From positions 1 through 38,877 of the forward strand of contig CANCRX010000025.1 of the NCBI GenBank assembly GCA_947380655.1: DNA of 38,877 nucleotides, read 5' to 3'. Positions 6,914 through 15,605 of the stretch are shown one piece after another. Each line of letters begins with the position of its first letter. Position 1 is the stretch's first letter. A program made the position numbers and the translations under genes. The notes beneath the pieces are model-generated. The model did not search any database and had not been told where the DNA came from. It saw only the letters and a program-made list of their open reading frames with translations. The stretch is from Alcaligenaceae bacterium (lineage in GTDB: Bacteria; Pseudomonadota; Gammaproteobacteria; Burkholderiales; Burkholderiaceae_B).

Positions 6914-7891
6914 TTACTTTTTACTCAAAACACCCATTGAAACGAAATAATTTTTGTACCACTGCGTCTCAGCAGCCAAGTCTGCCGCAAGTTTCTGACT
7001 ATCCTTGTAGTCGTAGGGTAGATAATTACGCTTAAGCATTGCTTTAAATTCAGCGGATTGAACGATCTGGGTAAAGGTCTGCTCCAGCTTCTGGCTGATT
7101 GCAGGGGGTAAACCTTTCGGGGCAGAAATAATCATTGCACTATTCGGTGGTGAATCGTACTCACACCCAATTTCCCTGAGCGTAGGCATCTCTGGGAAAT
7201 TTTCATCCCGCTTGTCCTGGAAAATAACCAACTGTCTGAAGACCCCATCGACCACAAAGGGCAGATGTGATCCCGAGCCCGAGGTGAAGTCCAAATGCTT
7301 ACCCATCAGCATGGTGTTGGCTTCAGTGCCACCTTTTGTCGGCACATGCTTGAAATCCAGCCCCTTACATTTTTTAAGGATTTCCACGCCAATTTGCTGC
7401 GAGGTGGTCGCCACCCCGCCGGAGCCAGCCGTTCCGTAAGACATTCCTGGATGCGCTTTGGCATAAGCCACAAAATCATCAATATTTTTGATCGGTGAGT
7501 CCCCAGGAATCACCACCGAGCCATTATAAAAATAACTATATTGAATAATCCCAACGATGTCGGATGGTTTGTATGACACCTTCATCAGCGAAGGCCTGAT
7601 CGTCAAAGGTGCTGAAGACCCAACCAGCAAGGTATACCCATCTGGCTTTTTTGAAGCGAGTAAACCTGCCGCAACCGTCCCACCTCCTCCCGCCTTATTT
7701 TCAATCGTAACGGGAACACCTAGAATTTTTTCTGCAGCAGTGCCTAGCGCACGGGCCGTGATATCTGTTGTCGCACCTGCTCCATAGGACACATATAGGG
7801 TGATCGGTTTTTCTGGCCAGGCAGCCTGCACCGCTGTGGATGCAACGGCGAATAAGTAAGCGGTGAGACTGATATGGATTATTTTTTTCAA
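6914..7891 (-). CDS. Bug-family (TctC-like) periplasmic receptor, orphan paralogue
   Basis: This is a periplasmic receptor closely similar to the one at 500-1462, with shared segments such as PEKPITLYVSYGAGATTDI and GSGSHLP. There is no ATG. The TTG at 7891 is chosen because AGGAG at 7898-7902 sits six bases upstream and the next residues (KKIIHISLTAYLFAVA) give a normal signal peptide ending VQA. This yields 325 residues; a TTG at 7912 would add seven. Cysteines in KKCKGL and REIGCEY match those of the first paralogue. No membrane subunits adjoin it, so it may use the TctAB at 1495-3490 or a transporter elsewhere. Confidence 0.92.
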   Translation of the reverse strand: MKKIIHISLTAYLFAVASTAVQAAWPEKPITLYVSYGAGATTDITARALGTAAEKILGVPVTIENKAGGGGTVAAGLLASKKPDGYTLLVGSSAPLTIRPSLMKVSYKPSDIVGIIQYSYFYNGSVVIPGDSPIKNIDDFVAYAKAHPGMSYGTAGSGGVATTSQQIGVEILKKCKGLDFKHVPTKGGTEANTMLMGKHLDFTSGSGSHLPFVVDGVFRQLVIFQDKRDENFPEMPTLREIGCEYDSPPNSAMIISAPKGLPPAISQKLEQTFTQIVQSAEFKAMLKRNYLPYDYKDSQKLAADLAAETQWYKNYFVSMGVLSKK

Positions 7892-8075
7892 CCTTGTCTC
7901 CTCTTGCACCAAATTGACAGCCTATCAAGTTCAGATTAGCAGGAATTTTGACTGGGTCAAGAATCACCTAAAGATGAAACGAATGAACTAGGGATAACAC
8001 CAAGGGGAAATACTTTCATTTCGAAATAATCCTCGTAAACTTGATAAAAGTGATTAAAAAAATTTTGGAGACCCC

Positions 8076-9044
8076 ATGCGTTTGAATTTCCTTGCACGAC
8101 TGTTTGCCACATTGATGCTTTCTTTTGCGAGTTGCCTGACCTGCGCTCAAAACTGGCCGACCAAGCCTATCAAAATTGTCTTGCAATTCCCGCCTGGTGG
8201 ATCGACTGATGTTGTGGCACGCATCCTCGCTCAATCACTGACGGCATCACTTGGCCAACCTGTTATCGTAGAAAACAAACCCGGCGCTGACGGTGCGATC
8301 GCAGCGGAATACGTCTTACGCTCAGAGCCTGATGGTCATACGTTCTTTCTTGCATCCAATACACCGATGATGCAAGTTCCACTACTGAAAAAGAATCCTC
8401 CCTACGATCCAGTCAAGAGTTTTACGCCAGTGGCTTTTGTCGGCCAATACATTTATGTTTTCGTCACCAGCCCTGCACTGCCGGTCAACAATGCAAAAGA
8501 ACTGTTGGCCTATGCGCGCAGCAATCCTGGCAAACTTAACTTTGGTGTATTCAGCAGTGTGGGACAAGTGATGTATAGCTTGATTCGCGATGAAGCAAAA
8601 ATTGATATGAATGCGATCCCATATAAAGGCGAAGCGCCTACGATCAATGACATACTGGGTGGTCATGTGCAAATGACATTTGCCACCCCGACCAGTACGT
8701 TGTCACAAATTAACGAAGGTAAATTACGCCCACTTGCGGTTCTTTTGCCAGAACGCCTGCCATTTCTACCCGATGTACCCACTGTCAAGGAGGCAGGTTT
8801 GCCCGAACTTAAACCTGTCACCTTCGCCGCGTTATATGGCCCAGCAAAATTACCTCCCGAAATTGCCACCAAAATGAGTGAAGCACTCAATGCGGTCATT
8901 GCTCGTCCTGAAGTCCGGGAAAAAGTGCAAAAGCAAGGCCTTTCACTGGTCGGTTCCAGTCCTGCCTGGCTGGATAATTTTATGAAAGAACAAGTCGTGG
9001 TCTGGAAGGCTGCATTTGACGCTGCAGGGATGAAACCTGAATAA
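8076..9044 (+). CDS. Bug-family (TctC-like) periplasmic receptor, second orphan
   Basis: The 322-residue protein has a signal peptide (LARLFATLMLSFASCLTC, cleavage near AQN). Bug hallmarks follow: WPTKPIKIVLQFPPGGSTD near residue 28, ARILAQSL, ENKPGADG and YKGEAP. GGAG at 8067-8070 supports the ATG at 8076. It belongs to a different Bug branch from the two paralogues at 500 and 6914: the mature part lacks their paired cysteines and has the commoner GSTDVVARIL pattern. It is transcribed divergently from the receptor gene at 6914-7891, and no TctA/TctB genes lie next to it. The ligand is unknown. Confidence 0.93.
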   Translation: MRLNFLARLFATLMLSFASCLTCAQNWPTKPIKIVLQFPPGGSTDVVARILAQSLTASLGQPVIVENKPGADGAIAAEYVLRSEPDGHTFFLASNTPMMQVPLLKKNPPYDPVKSFTPVAFVGQYIYVFVTSPALPVNNAKELLAYARSNPGKLNFGVFSSVGQVMYSLIRDEAKIDMNAIPYKGEAPTINDILGGHVQMTFATPTSTLSQINEGKLRPLAVLLPERLPFLPDVPTVKEAGLPELKPVTFAALYGPAKLPPEIATKMSEALNAVIARPEVREKVQKQGLSLVGSSPAWLDNFMKEQVVVWKAAFDAAGMKPE

Positions 9045-9183
9045 GGTCTGACACTATCTTTGAAAAATGGCTTTGCATCCCACTCATTTTCGTGTAATTT
9101 GAATTGCAAATATAAATCTGATAACAGATAAAAAAGAGCGCGACCATTCGGCGACGACTCTTAACCTTCAATGGAGACAAACC

Positions 9184-10395
9184 ATGACAACATCGTCGAA
9201 CGGCCGCCGCACGATACTGCGCGGTGCAGGACTTGCAGCAATCGCAGCATCTACTCCGGTACTTATGCGCCAGGCCCTCGCAGCAGAGCCGATAAAAATC
9301 GGCATTCCTTGCGCACTGACTGGCTCACTCGCGGTTGTAGCCGAGCAAACCAAACGAACCGCCACGATGTGGGCCAAACAAGTCAACGCAGCAGGCGGTA
9401 TTAACGGCCGCCCGATCGAACTGATTATCGAAGATACGGGCGGTAACCCTGCAACCTGCGTGCGCAAGGTTCAACAAATGGTTGAACGCGATGGTTGCCG
9501 GATTTTTACAGGCATCACGTTCTCCTCTGAAACACTGGCCGTCATGCCACGACTCGGCGAATGGGACGCGATCTATGTTGCGTGCGGCAATGGTGACGCG
9601 AGTATGACTGCGGAAGCCTTTGTGCCAAACTTTTTCCGCGGAAACCCTTCTGGCCCAACCGAAGCCCGTCTGCTTTCGCTTTACATCAAGGATTCCGGGC
9701 TGAAAAAATTCTATGCCATTGGTATGGATTACTCCTGGGGACATTCGACTGTTGCAGCCTTCGAAGAAGAAATGAAACGCAACAAGATCGAATTCGTCGG
9801 TAAGGTATTCGCACCGACCGGTACGCGCGATTTCTCGAGCTACATCACTAAAATCCGCCAGTCTGGTGCCGATGGTTTGATGATGGTGCAGTCAGGCGAT
9901 GATGCCAACGCATTCATGACCCAGGCTGCACAATATCGCTTGTCTGACAAGGTCAAAATGTTCACGACACTGATTGAGCTGTCAACCATCAAAGCGGTTG
10001 GCGAGGCCTCTAAGGGTGTAATCGGCACCATGCGCTACATGTCGACCTATGATTACCCTGAAAATAAAAAATTCGTTGAACAGTTCACAAAAGAAATCAA
10101 AGATACGCCTGACTGGAATGATGGAGAGCAATGGAAAGCACTGCAATTCATCGGCGCAGCCATCAAGAAGGCAAACAGCATCAAAAGCGCAGATCTGGTT
10201 GCGGCACTCAATGACATGGAACTGGACACAGTGAAAGGACCTGCAAAGTTCCGCGCCTGTGATCACCAGAGTTTGGAGGAAGGCTTTGTCGTGCAAGTCG
10301 ACAAGGTTAACGGGGCACTGCTACCTGTACTCGTCAAGAAATATCCCTGGGATCAGATTACGCCGGCCTGTCGCAAGAAAAACTTCGACGCGTAA
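9184..10395 (+). CDS. Branched-chain amino-acid type ABC transporter substrate-binding protein (LivK-like)
   Basis: This is the periplasmic binding protein of the Liv-type importer encoded downstream. The 403 residues begin with a twin-arginine-like signal (GRRTILRGAGLAAIAA, cut near ALAAEP), so export may be by Tat. The mature protein is a type-I periplasmic fold: IKIGIPCALTGSLA, then VNAAGGINGRPIELIIEDTG, as in LivK/urea/amide-binding relatives. GGAG at 9173-9176 supports the start. Later genes in the operon encode an amidohydrolase and an SDR-like protein, which suggests an organic acid or aromatic ligand rather than an amino acid; this is inference. Confidence 0.93.
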   Translation: MTTSSNGRRTILRGAGLAAIAASTPVLMRQALAAEPIKIGIPCALTGSLAVVAEQTKRTATMWAKQVNAAGGINGRPIELIIEDTGGNPATCVRKVQQMVERDGCRIFTGITFSSETLAVMPRLGEWDAIYVACGNGDASMTAEAFVPNFFRGNPSGPTEARLLSLYIKDSGLKKFYAIGMDYSWGHSTVAAFEEEMKRNKIEFVGKVFAPTGTRDFSSYITKIRQSGADGLMMVQSGDDANAFMTQAAQYRLSDKVKMFTTLIELSTIKAVGEASKGVIGTMRYMSTYDYPENKKFVEQFTKEIKDTPDWNDGEQWKALQFIGAAIKKANSIKSADLVAALNDMELDTVKGPAKFRACDHQSLEEGFVVQVDKVNGALLPVLVKKYPWDQITPACRKKNFDA

Positions 10396-10428
10396 GGTAA
10401 GCGTCTCGGGCGCTCTGTATCTGGCTTT

Positions 10429-10457
10429 CGCGTGACCGATCCATGACCGGTCACGCG
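10429..10457 (+). promoter_or_regulatory. Stem-loop between the binding-protein gene and livH
   Basis: CGCGTGACCG (10429-10438) and CGGTCACGCG (10448-10457) form an exact 10-bp stem with a nine-base loop. There is no T-run. In ABC operons such hairpins after the binding-protein gene often stabilise its mRNA or reduce read-through, giving more binding protein than permease. Confidence 0.6.
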
Positions 10458-10485
10458 GTAACATGCATTTCTGACAAGGCTTGCC

Positions 10486-11352
10486 GTGGAAACCTTTTCC
10501 TTTATCTTGATTCAAACGCTCAATGCGTTGTCTCAAGCATCACTGCTGTTCTTTCTGGGTAGCGGTCTGGCGCTTATTTTCGGCATTATGCGGGTGGTGA
10601 ATTTTTCGCATGGTGCGCTCTACATGCTTGGCGCTTATATCGGCTACACAACAGCGAGATTAACAGGCAGCGTATGGCTGGCAATGCTGATTGCACCGCT
10701 GGTTGTTGGTTTCATCGGACTGATTTTTGAAATTGGTTTTCTCAGGCATCTCTACAAAAGAGACGAAGACGCGTTCCTGCTCGTGACGTTTGGTCTGACC
10801 CTTGTGATTGCTGAAGTCACACGCCTGCTCTGGGGAGCCCCTCCGCTGCAGGTCCCCTTACCTTCGGGCCTGGATGGTGTGGTGTTTATTTTCGATGAGC
10901 CCATGCCGGTCTACAGAATATTTCTGATTGCTGCCGGGGGGATCGCCTCGACCGTGATCTGGATTTTTCTTGAACGCACCCGTCTTGGCCTGCTGATTCG
11001 TGCGACTTCACAAAATTCTCAAATGGTGCATGCGCTCGGCACAGATATTAATTTAATCCGCTCAGGTGTCTTTGCCATGGGCTGTGCGTTAGCTGCAGTC
11101 GGTGGCATTCTGGCCGCTCCCTCTGTCACAGCCTCACTAGGCATGTCCTCGGCAGTGATCGATGCGTTTGTGATTGTGATCATTGGCGGGATGGGGAGTT
11201 TTCTAGGTGCGATTTTTGGCAGTCTGATTGTCGCGGCGGTGCAAACTTTCGGAAACTTCTTTTTCCCGGACTTCGCACTGGTCTTTCTCTATGCGCTCAT
11301 GCTGGCAGTGCTGATTGTCCGTCCTGGCGGTCTGCTGGGTAAGGAGGCTTGA
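10486..11352 (+). CDS. livH: Branched-chain ABC transporter permease (LivH family)
   Basis: This is the first inner-membrane permease of the Liv-type importer. The GTG start at 10486 is supported by AAGG at 10476-10479, six bases upstream. The 288-residue protein has about eight hydrophobic segments. It shows LivH hallmarks: GSGLALIFGIMRVVNFSHGALYMLGAYI near the N-terminus (quoted here as family signature positions 27-54) and VIIGGMGSFLGAIFGSL near 230. Its stop TGA is two bases before the next ATG, and an AAGGAGG for LivM lies within its last codons, so the two permeases are tightly coupled. Confidence 0.94.
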   Translation: METFSFILIQTLNALSQASLLFFLGSGLALIFGIMRVVNFSHGALYMLGAYIGYTTARLTGSVWLAMLIAPLVVGFIGLIFEIGFLRHLYKRDEDAFLLVTFGLTLVIAEVTRLLWGAPPLQVPLPSGLDGVVFIFDEPMPVYRIFLIAAGGIASTVIWIFLERTRLGLLIRATSQNSQMVHALGTDINLIRSGVFAMGCALAAVGGILAAPSVTASLGMSSAVIDAFVIVIIGGMGSFLGAIFGSLIVAAVQTFGNFFFPDFALVFLYALMLAVLIVRPGGLLGKEA

Positions 11353-11354
11353 GC

Positions 11355-12347
11355 ATGCAAAACAAAATTCTCGGCTTGATTGCCATGGTGGCGTTGATTT
11401 TCGCTCCGCAATATTTACCCGTCTACGCCATGACACTGCTCACAGAGCTGGTCATTCTGGCGCTGTTCGCTATGAGTCTGGATCTGATGGTGGGCTATAC
11501 CAAGCTGGTGTCGTTCGGCCATGCAGGCGCCTATGGTCTGGGCGCTTATGTGTGCGCCTTGCTTTCTCTGCACACAAGCCTGCCGTTGCCGTTTGTGATT
11601 TTATTAAGTGCTGTGATTGTGGGCATCGTCGCGATCGGAATTGCCTGGAGCTGCACGATGGCAACCGGTGTTTCTTTTGCCATGCTTACGCTAGCCTTTG
11701 GCCAGCTGGGCTATGCAGTCGCGATCAAATGGGTCAGCGTGACAGGAGGCTCGGATGGGCTCTCCGGCATCCCTCGCAGACTAGGACCATTTGGCTGGTC
11801 TGCCCTAACGACGAAAACCGGGTTCTACCTGTTTGCACTGGCGTGTTTGTTTGGTGCATATTTCTTTTGTCGTGCCTTAATCCGCGCACCATTCGGTCAA
11901 GTGTTGCGCGGTATTCGTGAGAATGAAATGAAAGTACTGGCACTGGGCTACAACACGCGCCGTTACAAAATCGCGGTCGTGTCGCTCGCCTATCTGTTTG
12001 CCGGAATGGCGGGCGCCCTCTATGCCTCCTTTGCTGGCTTTGCTAATCCGGAAATGCTGTTCTGGACGGTTTCAGGTCAAGTCCTGATCATGGTGATCGT
12101 CGGAGGAAAAGGCACCCTGATCGGACCCATGCTGGGTGCAGTGTTTTTCATCATGGTCGAGCATAAACTCAGCGAACTGACCGAGACCTGGGGTTTATTC
12201 ATGGGCATCATATTTATAGGGTTTGTGATGTTTGCGCCGGAGGGTATTCTCGGCATCCTGAATAAAAAACTTTTCCAGCGTTCGGGTAAAAAAGATAAAG
12301 ACCAATCACCTGGATCGGCCAATACAGCAGGAGGTCAATCAGCATGA
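11355..12347 (+). CDS. livM: Branched-chain ABC transporter permease (LivM family)
   Basis: This is the second permease of the importer. The ATG at 11355 is chosen over an in-frame TTG at 11349 because AAGGAGG (11341-11347) lies seven bases before it. That gives 330 residues. Typical LivM features are SLDLMVGYTKLVSFGHAG near residue 38, LRGIRENEMKVLALGYN (the cytoplasmic EAA-like loop) near 190, and VIVGGKGTLIGPMLGA near 250. The C-terminus is a charged cytoplasmic tail (LFQRSGKKDKDQSP). Its stop overlaps the LivG start as ATGA. Confidence 0.94.
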   Translation: MQNKILGLIAMVALIFAPQYLPVYAMTLLTELVILALFAMSLDLMVGYTKLVSFGHAGAYGLGAYVCALLSLHTSLPLPFVILLSAVIVGIVAIGIAWSCTMATGVSFAMLTLAFGQLGYAVAIKWVSVTGGSDGLSGIPRRLGPFGWSALTTKTGFYLFALACLFGAYFFCRALIRAPFGQVLRGIRENEMKVLALGYNTRRYKIAVVSLAYLFAGMAGALYASFAGFANPEMLFWTVSGQVLIMVIVGGKGTLIGPMLGAVFFIMVEHKLSELTETWGLFMGIIFIGFVMFAPEGILGILNKKLFQRSGKKDKDQSPGSANTAGGQSA

Positions 12348-13096
12348 CGACTGCACTGGAATGTATCGGCGTTGGCCGTAACTTTGGCGCACTGGCAGCA
12401 CTTGCCGAGGTCAGTCTGAAGGTTGCGCAAGGGGAAGTTCGCGCTGTCATCGGCCCGAACGGCGCGGGTAAATCTACGCTGTTCAATGTAATTGCTGGCA
12501 CCTTAAAACCCTCAGGTGGTCAGGTCATTGTCAACAACGAAGACCTGACTGGGATGCGTTCGCAATCCATCTGTCAGCGTGGAATTTCGCGCACCTTTCA
12601 GCTTTCAGCACTATTCCCGGAAATGTCTGCGTTCGACAATGTCAGACTCGCCGCACAGGGGAAGCTTTCTGGAAGGTGGAAAATGTTCGGGGGTGCGAGC
12701 GTACTTGAGCAAGCAAGCAGCCTTGCCGAACAGGCGATGGCCCGACTCAACCTGAGCGCGATTTACGATACCCCAGCTGGCACGCTCTCACATGGCGATC
12801 AGCGTTTGGTTGAGGTCGCCATGGCACTGGCTCAACGTCCAACCATCCTGATGCTGGATGAACCCACTCAAGGTATGTCTATCCAGGAAACACATCGATG
12901 CGTTGACACACTTAAATCCATGCTCCAGGAAGAGTCTCTGACTGTTGTACTGGTCGAGCATGATATGGATGTAGTGTTTAGTCTGGCAGATCGTATCGCT
13001 GTATTGCACCGGGGTCGCCTGATTGCGGATGGCACGGTTGAGGAGGTGAAAGCCGATGCTGGCGTACAAGACGCCTATCTGGGAGGACTCGATTAA
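12344..13096 (+). CDS. livG: Branched-chain ABC transporter ATP-binding protein (LivG family)
   Basis: This is one of the two cytoplasmic ATPases. It has 250 residues with Walker A GPNGAGKST near residue 38 and Walker B ILMLDEPTQGM near 167. The ABC signature is degenerate: it reads LSHGDQRLVEVAMAL, as usual for LivG, rather than LSGGQ. The switch histidine is in VVLVEHDMDVVFSLADR. The gene overlaps livM at its start (ATGA) and livF at its end (TAATG), so the cassette is translated as a unit. Confidence 0.95.
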   Translation: MTTALECIGVGRNFGALAALAEVSLKVAQGEVRAVIGPNGAGKSTLFNVIAGTLKPSGGQVIVNNEDLTGMRSQSICQRGISRTFQLSALFPEMSAFDNVRLAAQGKLSGRWKMFGGASVLEQASSLAEQAMARLNLSAIYDTPAGTLSHGDQRLVEVAMALAQRPTILMLDEPTQGMSIQETHRCVDTLKSMLQEESLTVVLVEHDMDVVFSLADRIAVLHRGRLIADGTVEEVKADAGVQDAYLGGLD

Positions 13097-13791
13097 TGTT
13101 AAAGCTCGATGAAATCCATGCACATTACGGACCGAGCCACGTTTTGCATGGGACAAGCCTGCACCTCAAAGAAGGTACCATCGGCGCGGTGCTTGGGCGC
13201 AACGGCGTTGGAAAAACTACCACCGTGAAGTCCATCATGGGACTGGTACCAGTCAATCAGGGCAGCATCAAAATTGGTAATCAGGACATCACGCGTTATG
13301 GCCCGCATCTGGTGGCACGTGCGGGCGTGGGGTATGTCCCTGAAGGCCGAATGCTATTTCCTGACTTGACCGTTCTGGAAAATATTAAGGTCGCACAGCG
13401 CAAACCTGCCAAACGCTGGACTACAGAGGCCTTGTTCTCCTTGTTTCCGCGCCTTGAGGAGCGAATCCATCACAAAGGCAGTCAGCTTTCCGGTGGCGAG
13501 CAGCAGATGGTTGCCATCGCGCGCGCGTTAGCAAGCGACCCGACCATCCTGTTACTCGATGAGCCATCGCAAGGACTCGCCCCTAAAGTCGTACGTGAAC
13601 TGGTCGACGTATTTATTCGCCTGAAAAACGAAGGCGTGACGCTTTTAGTGATTGAACAAAACCTTAATCTGGCCGAACGCATCGCCGATGAAATGTTCGT
13701 CATGGCCAAAGGCCGGATCGTTTATCAGGCACCTATCGCACAATTTAAAAACGAGATTGAAAGCGTGAAATCTCAATATCTGACTCTCTAG
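13096..13791 (+). CDS. livF: Branched-chain ABC transporter ATP-binding protein (LivF family)
   Basis: This is the partner ATPase of LivG, 231 residues long. Motifs in order are Walker A GRNGVGKTT (near residue 35), LivF-typical VGYVPEGRMLFPDLTV (near 78), signature LSGGEQQM (near 132), and Walker B ILLLDEPSQGL (near 152). Its start codon shares one base with the livG stop. Only 13 bases separate it from the amidohydrolase gene, so transcription very likely continues into the two catabolic-looking genes. Confidence 0.95.
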   Translation: MLKLDEIHAHYGPSHVLHGTSLHLKEGTIGAVLGRNGVGKTTTVKSIMGLVPVNQGSIKIGNQDITRYGPHLVARAGVGYVPEGRMLFPDLTVLENIKVAQRKPAKRWTTEALFSLFPRLEERIHHKGSQLSGGEQQMVAIARALASDPTILLLDEPSQGLAPKVVRELVDVFIRLKNEGVTLLVIEQNLNLAERIADEMFVMAKGRIVYQAPIAQFKNEIESVKSQYLTL

Positions 13792-13804
13792 ATTCAACCT
13801 CATC

Positions 13805-14767
13805 ATGACTCAAACTATCAATCGATTCGCCCGTGCGCAAGCGCTCACCGATATGGAACGCGCGCAGGCTGAATTGCGTATTGTCGATGCGCATTTTCAC
13901 CTGTGGGATCTGCAAGGTCCGATCAACTATGACTGGCTGGTGCACCCAGAACATAACTGGCTAGGGGATTACTCCGCTTTTCAGCGTACCTATCTCGCCC
14001 CCGAATACATTCGTGCGACCAGTCTGCATAACTTAGTGGGTGCAGTCGCCATCGAGGCGGAATGCGATCGTAGCCAGCAAGTGCCCGAGACTGAATTTTT
14101 CACACAGGTCAACGCACAATATGGCTTGCCTAGCGTGATCGTCGCCCATGCCTGGGTGGACACGCCCAATGCAGAGGAGATCCTTGCCCAGCAAGCAGCA
14201 TTTAAGCTTGTGCGCGGGATTCGAACCAAACCCATCATCGCAGCAAAACCGGGCGAAAGCGTAAGAGGTCAGCCACGCAGCCTGCAGGATCCGAAATGGA
14301 TTGCCGGTCTGGGGTTACTGGAAAAATACAATTTATCCTGGGATTTAAGGCTGCCCTGGTGGCATCTCGAGGAAGGCGCCGAGGTCGCGGCGCGCTATCC
14401 GAACATGCCCATTGTGCTGAACCACACCGGTTACCCGTGGAATCGTGACCAGGCGTCCTTGGCACAATGGCGTCGTGGCATGCAAGCCTTAGCCAAGCTC
14501 CCGCATGTCACCTGCAAAATCTCCGGCCTATGCGTCTCGGATCGGCCCTGGACAGTGGAGGAAAACGGTCCGATCATTCGTGAAACGATTGATATGTTCG
14601 GAGTAGACCGCTGCATGTTTGCCTCGAATTTCCCAGTCGATAGCCTGAAAGGCAGCTGGGATTATGTCTATTCATGCTTTAAGCGCGCAGTGGCGCATCT
14701 TTCACTAGCCGACCAGCAAAAACTCTTTGCCGATAACGCGATCCGCGTCTATCGCATCAACTTATAG
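13805..14767 (+). CDS. Amidohydrolase-2 family protein (COG3618-like, lactonase/PDC hydrolase type)
   Basis: This 320-residue TIM-barrel hydrolase is of the group that includes 2-pyrone-4,6-dicarboxylate lactonase and L-fuconolactonase. The first metal/acid motif VDAHFHLWD (HxH) is near residue 26, VLNHTGYPW near 202, and the C-terminal aspartate motif MFASNFPVDSL near 277. The start could be the ATG at 13805 or a later ATG (MERAQAELR); the first is kept because it leaves the shortest gap after livF. Its place in a Liv-type operon suggests it opens a lactone ring or hydrolyses the imported compound. The substrate is unknown. Confidence 0.9.
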   Translation: MTQTINRFARAQALTDMERAQAELRIVDAHFHLWDLQGPINYDWLVHPEHNWLGDYSAFQRTYLAPEYIRATSLHNLVGAVAIEAECDRSQQVPETEFFTQVNAQYGLPSVIVAHAWVDTPNAEEILAQQAAFKLVRGIRTKPIIAAKPGESVRGQPRSLQDPKWIAGLGLLEKYNLSWDLRLPWWHLEEGAEVAARYPNMPIVLNHTGYPWNRDQASLAQWRRGMQALAKLPHVTCKISGLCVSDRPWTVEENGPIIRETIDMFGVDRCMFASNFPVDSLKGSWDYVYSCFKRAVAHLSLADQQKLFADNAIRVYRINL

Positions 14768-14777
14768 GAAGAACAAG

Positions 14778-15560
14778 ATGGATCTCGAACTCAAAGGAAA
14801 GCATGCCCTGATAACCGGTGCCAGCAAAGGGATTGGTTTTGCCTGTGCTCAGGTTTTTGCTGCCGAAGGCTGTAACGTCACGCTGGCTTCAAGAGATATG
14901 CAATCACTCAAAGAAGCACAACAAAAATTGCAAAAAGCCTACCCCGGCGTCAAGGTTGATATCCACTCGGTCGATCTGTCCAAATCCGAAGAGCAAACAC
15001 GTCTGGCACAACTTGCCGGTGACTATGACATCCTGGTCAATAACGCAGGCTCCAACCCAAGCGGCAAGCTCACCGATACAACAGAAGAAGGCTGGCGGCA
15101 GTCCTTTGATCTCAAAATGTTTGGCTACGTAAACCTGACACGTGCAGCCTGCGAAGCGATGCAACGTAAAGGACGTGGCGTGATTGTCAACGTCATTGGC
15201 TTTGCCGGCGAACGTCTGATGTCCCAGTACATCATCGGCACGACAGCCAACGCCGGATTGATCGCCTTTACGCGCAGCGTCGGCAGCCAATCCACAGACT
15301 TCGGCGTTCGGGTGGTTGGTGTCAACCCCTCTCTGACCAAAACCGATCGCGGCGAAAAACTCTTAAAGCTCTGGGGTGAAAAAGATCCAAACAACAAACT
15401 GACGGAAGAACAAGTTTTATCGTCCATGAACCTGCCTTTTGGCCGCATGGCAACGAGCGAAGAAGTCGCCGATGCGGTGGCCTTTCTGGCCTCTGCACGC
15501 GCGTCTTATATCAGTGGGGTTGTGTTGAATGTGGATGGAGGCGCTGCGTTCAGGCAATAA
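14778..15560 (+). CDS. Short-chain dehydrogenase/reductase-like protein lacking the Ser-Tyr-Lys triad
   Basis: The fold is that of classical SDRs, with cofactor motif TGASKGIG (13-20) and NNAG (88-91) in a 260-residue protein. The start at 14778 follows AGGAA at 14766-14770. Where SDRs carry the YxxxK active site before the AGL helix, this protein reads GTTAN (154-158), so the expected Tyr is Gly154 and the Lys is Asn158. The usual Ser region reads NVIGFAG. A tyrosine lies three residues earlier (Tyr151). It may use another mechanism, or bind NAD(P) without ordinary redox chemistry. It is the last gene of the Liv operon; its role is unknown. Confidence 0.88.
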   Translation: MDLELKGKHALITGASKGIGFACAQVFAAEGCNVTLASRDMQSLKEAQQKLQKAYPGVKVDIHSVDLSKSEEQTRLAQLAGDYDILVNNAGSNPSGKLTDTTEEGWRQSFDLKMFGYVNLTRAACEAMQRKGRGVIVNVIGFAGERLMSQYIIGTTANAGLIAFTRSVGSQSTDFGVRVVGVNPSLTKTDRGEKLLKLWGEKDPNNKLTEEQVLSSMNLPFGRMATSEEVADAVAFLASARASYISGVVLNVDGGAAFRQ

Positions 15561-15605
15561 ATATCATATGCCTATTGATTGAGGCGCCTCCCTTGTAAAT
15601 AAAAT

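Noticed and set aside
15581..15590. GAGGCGCCTC palindrome between the SDR-like gene and the small membrane gene
   Set aside because: A 10-base palindrome alone is too short for a confident terminator, and no T-run follows.
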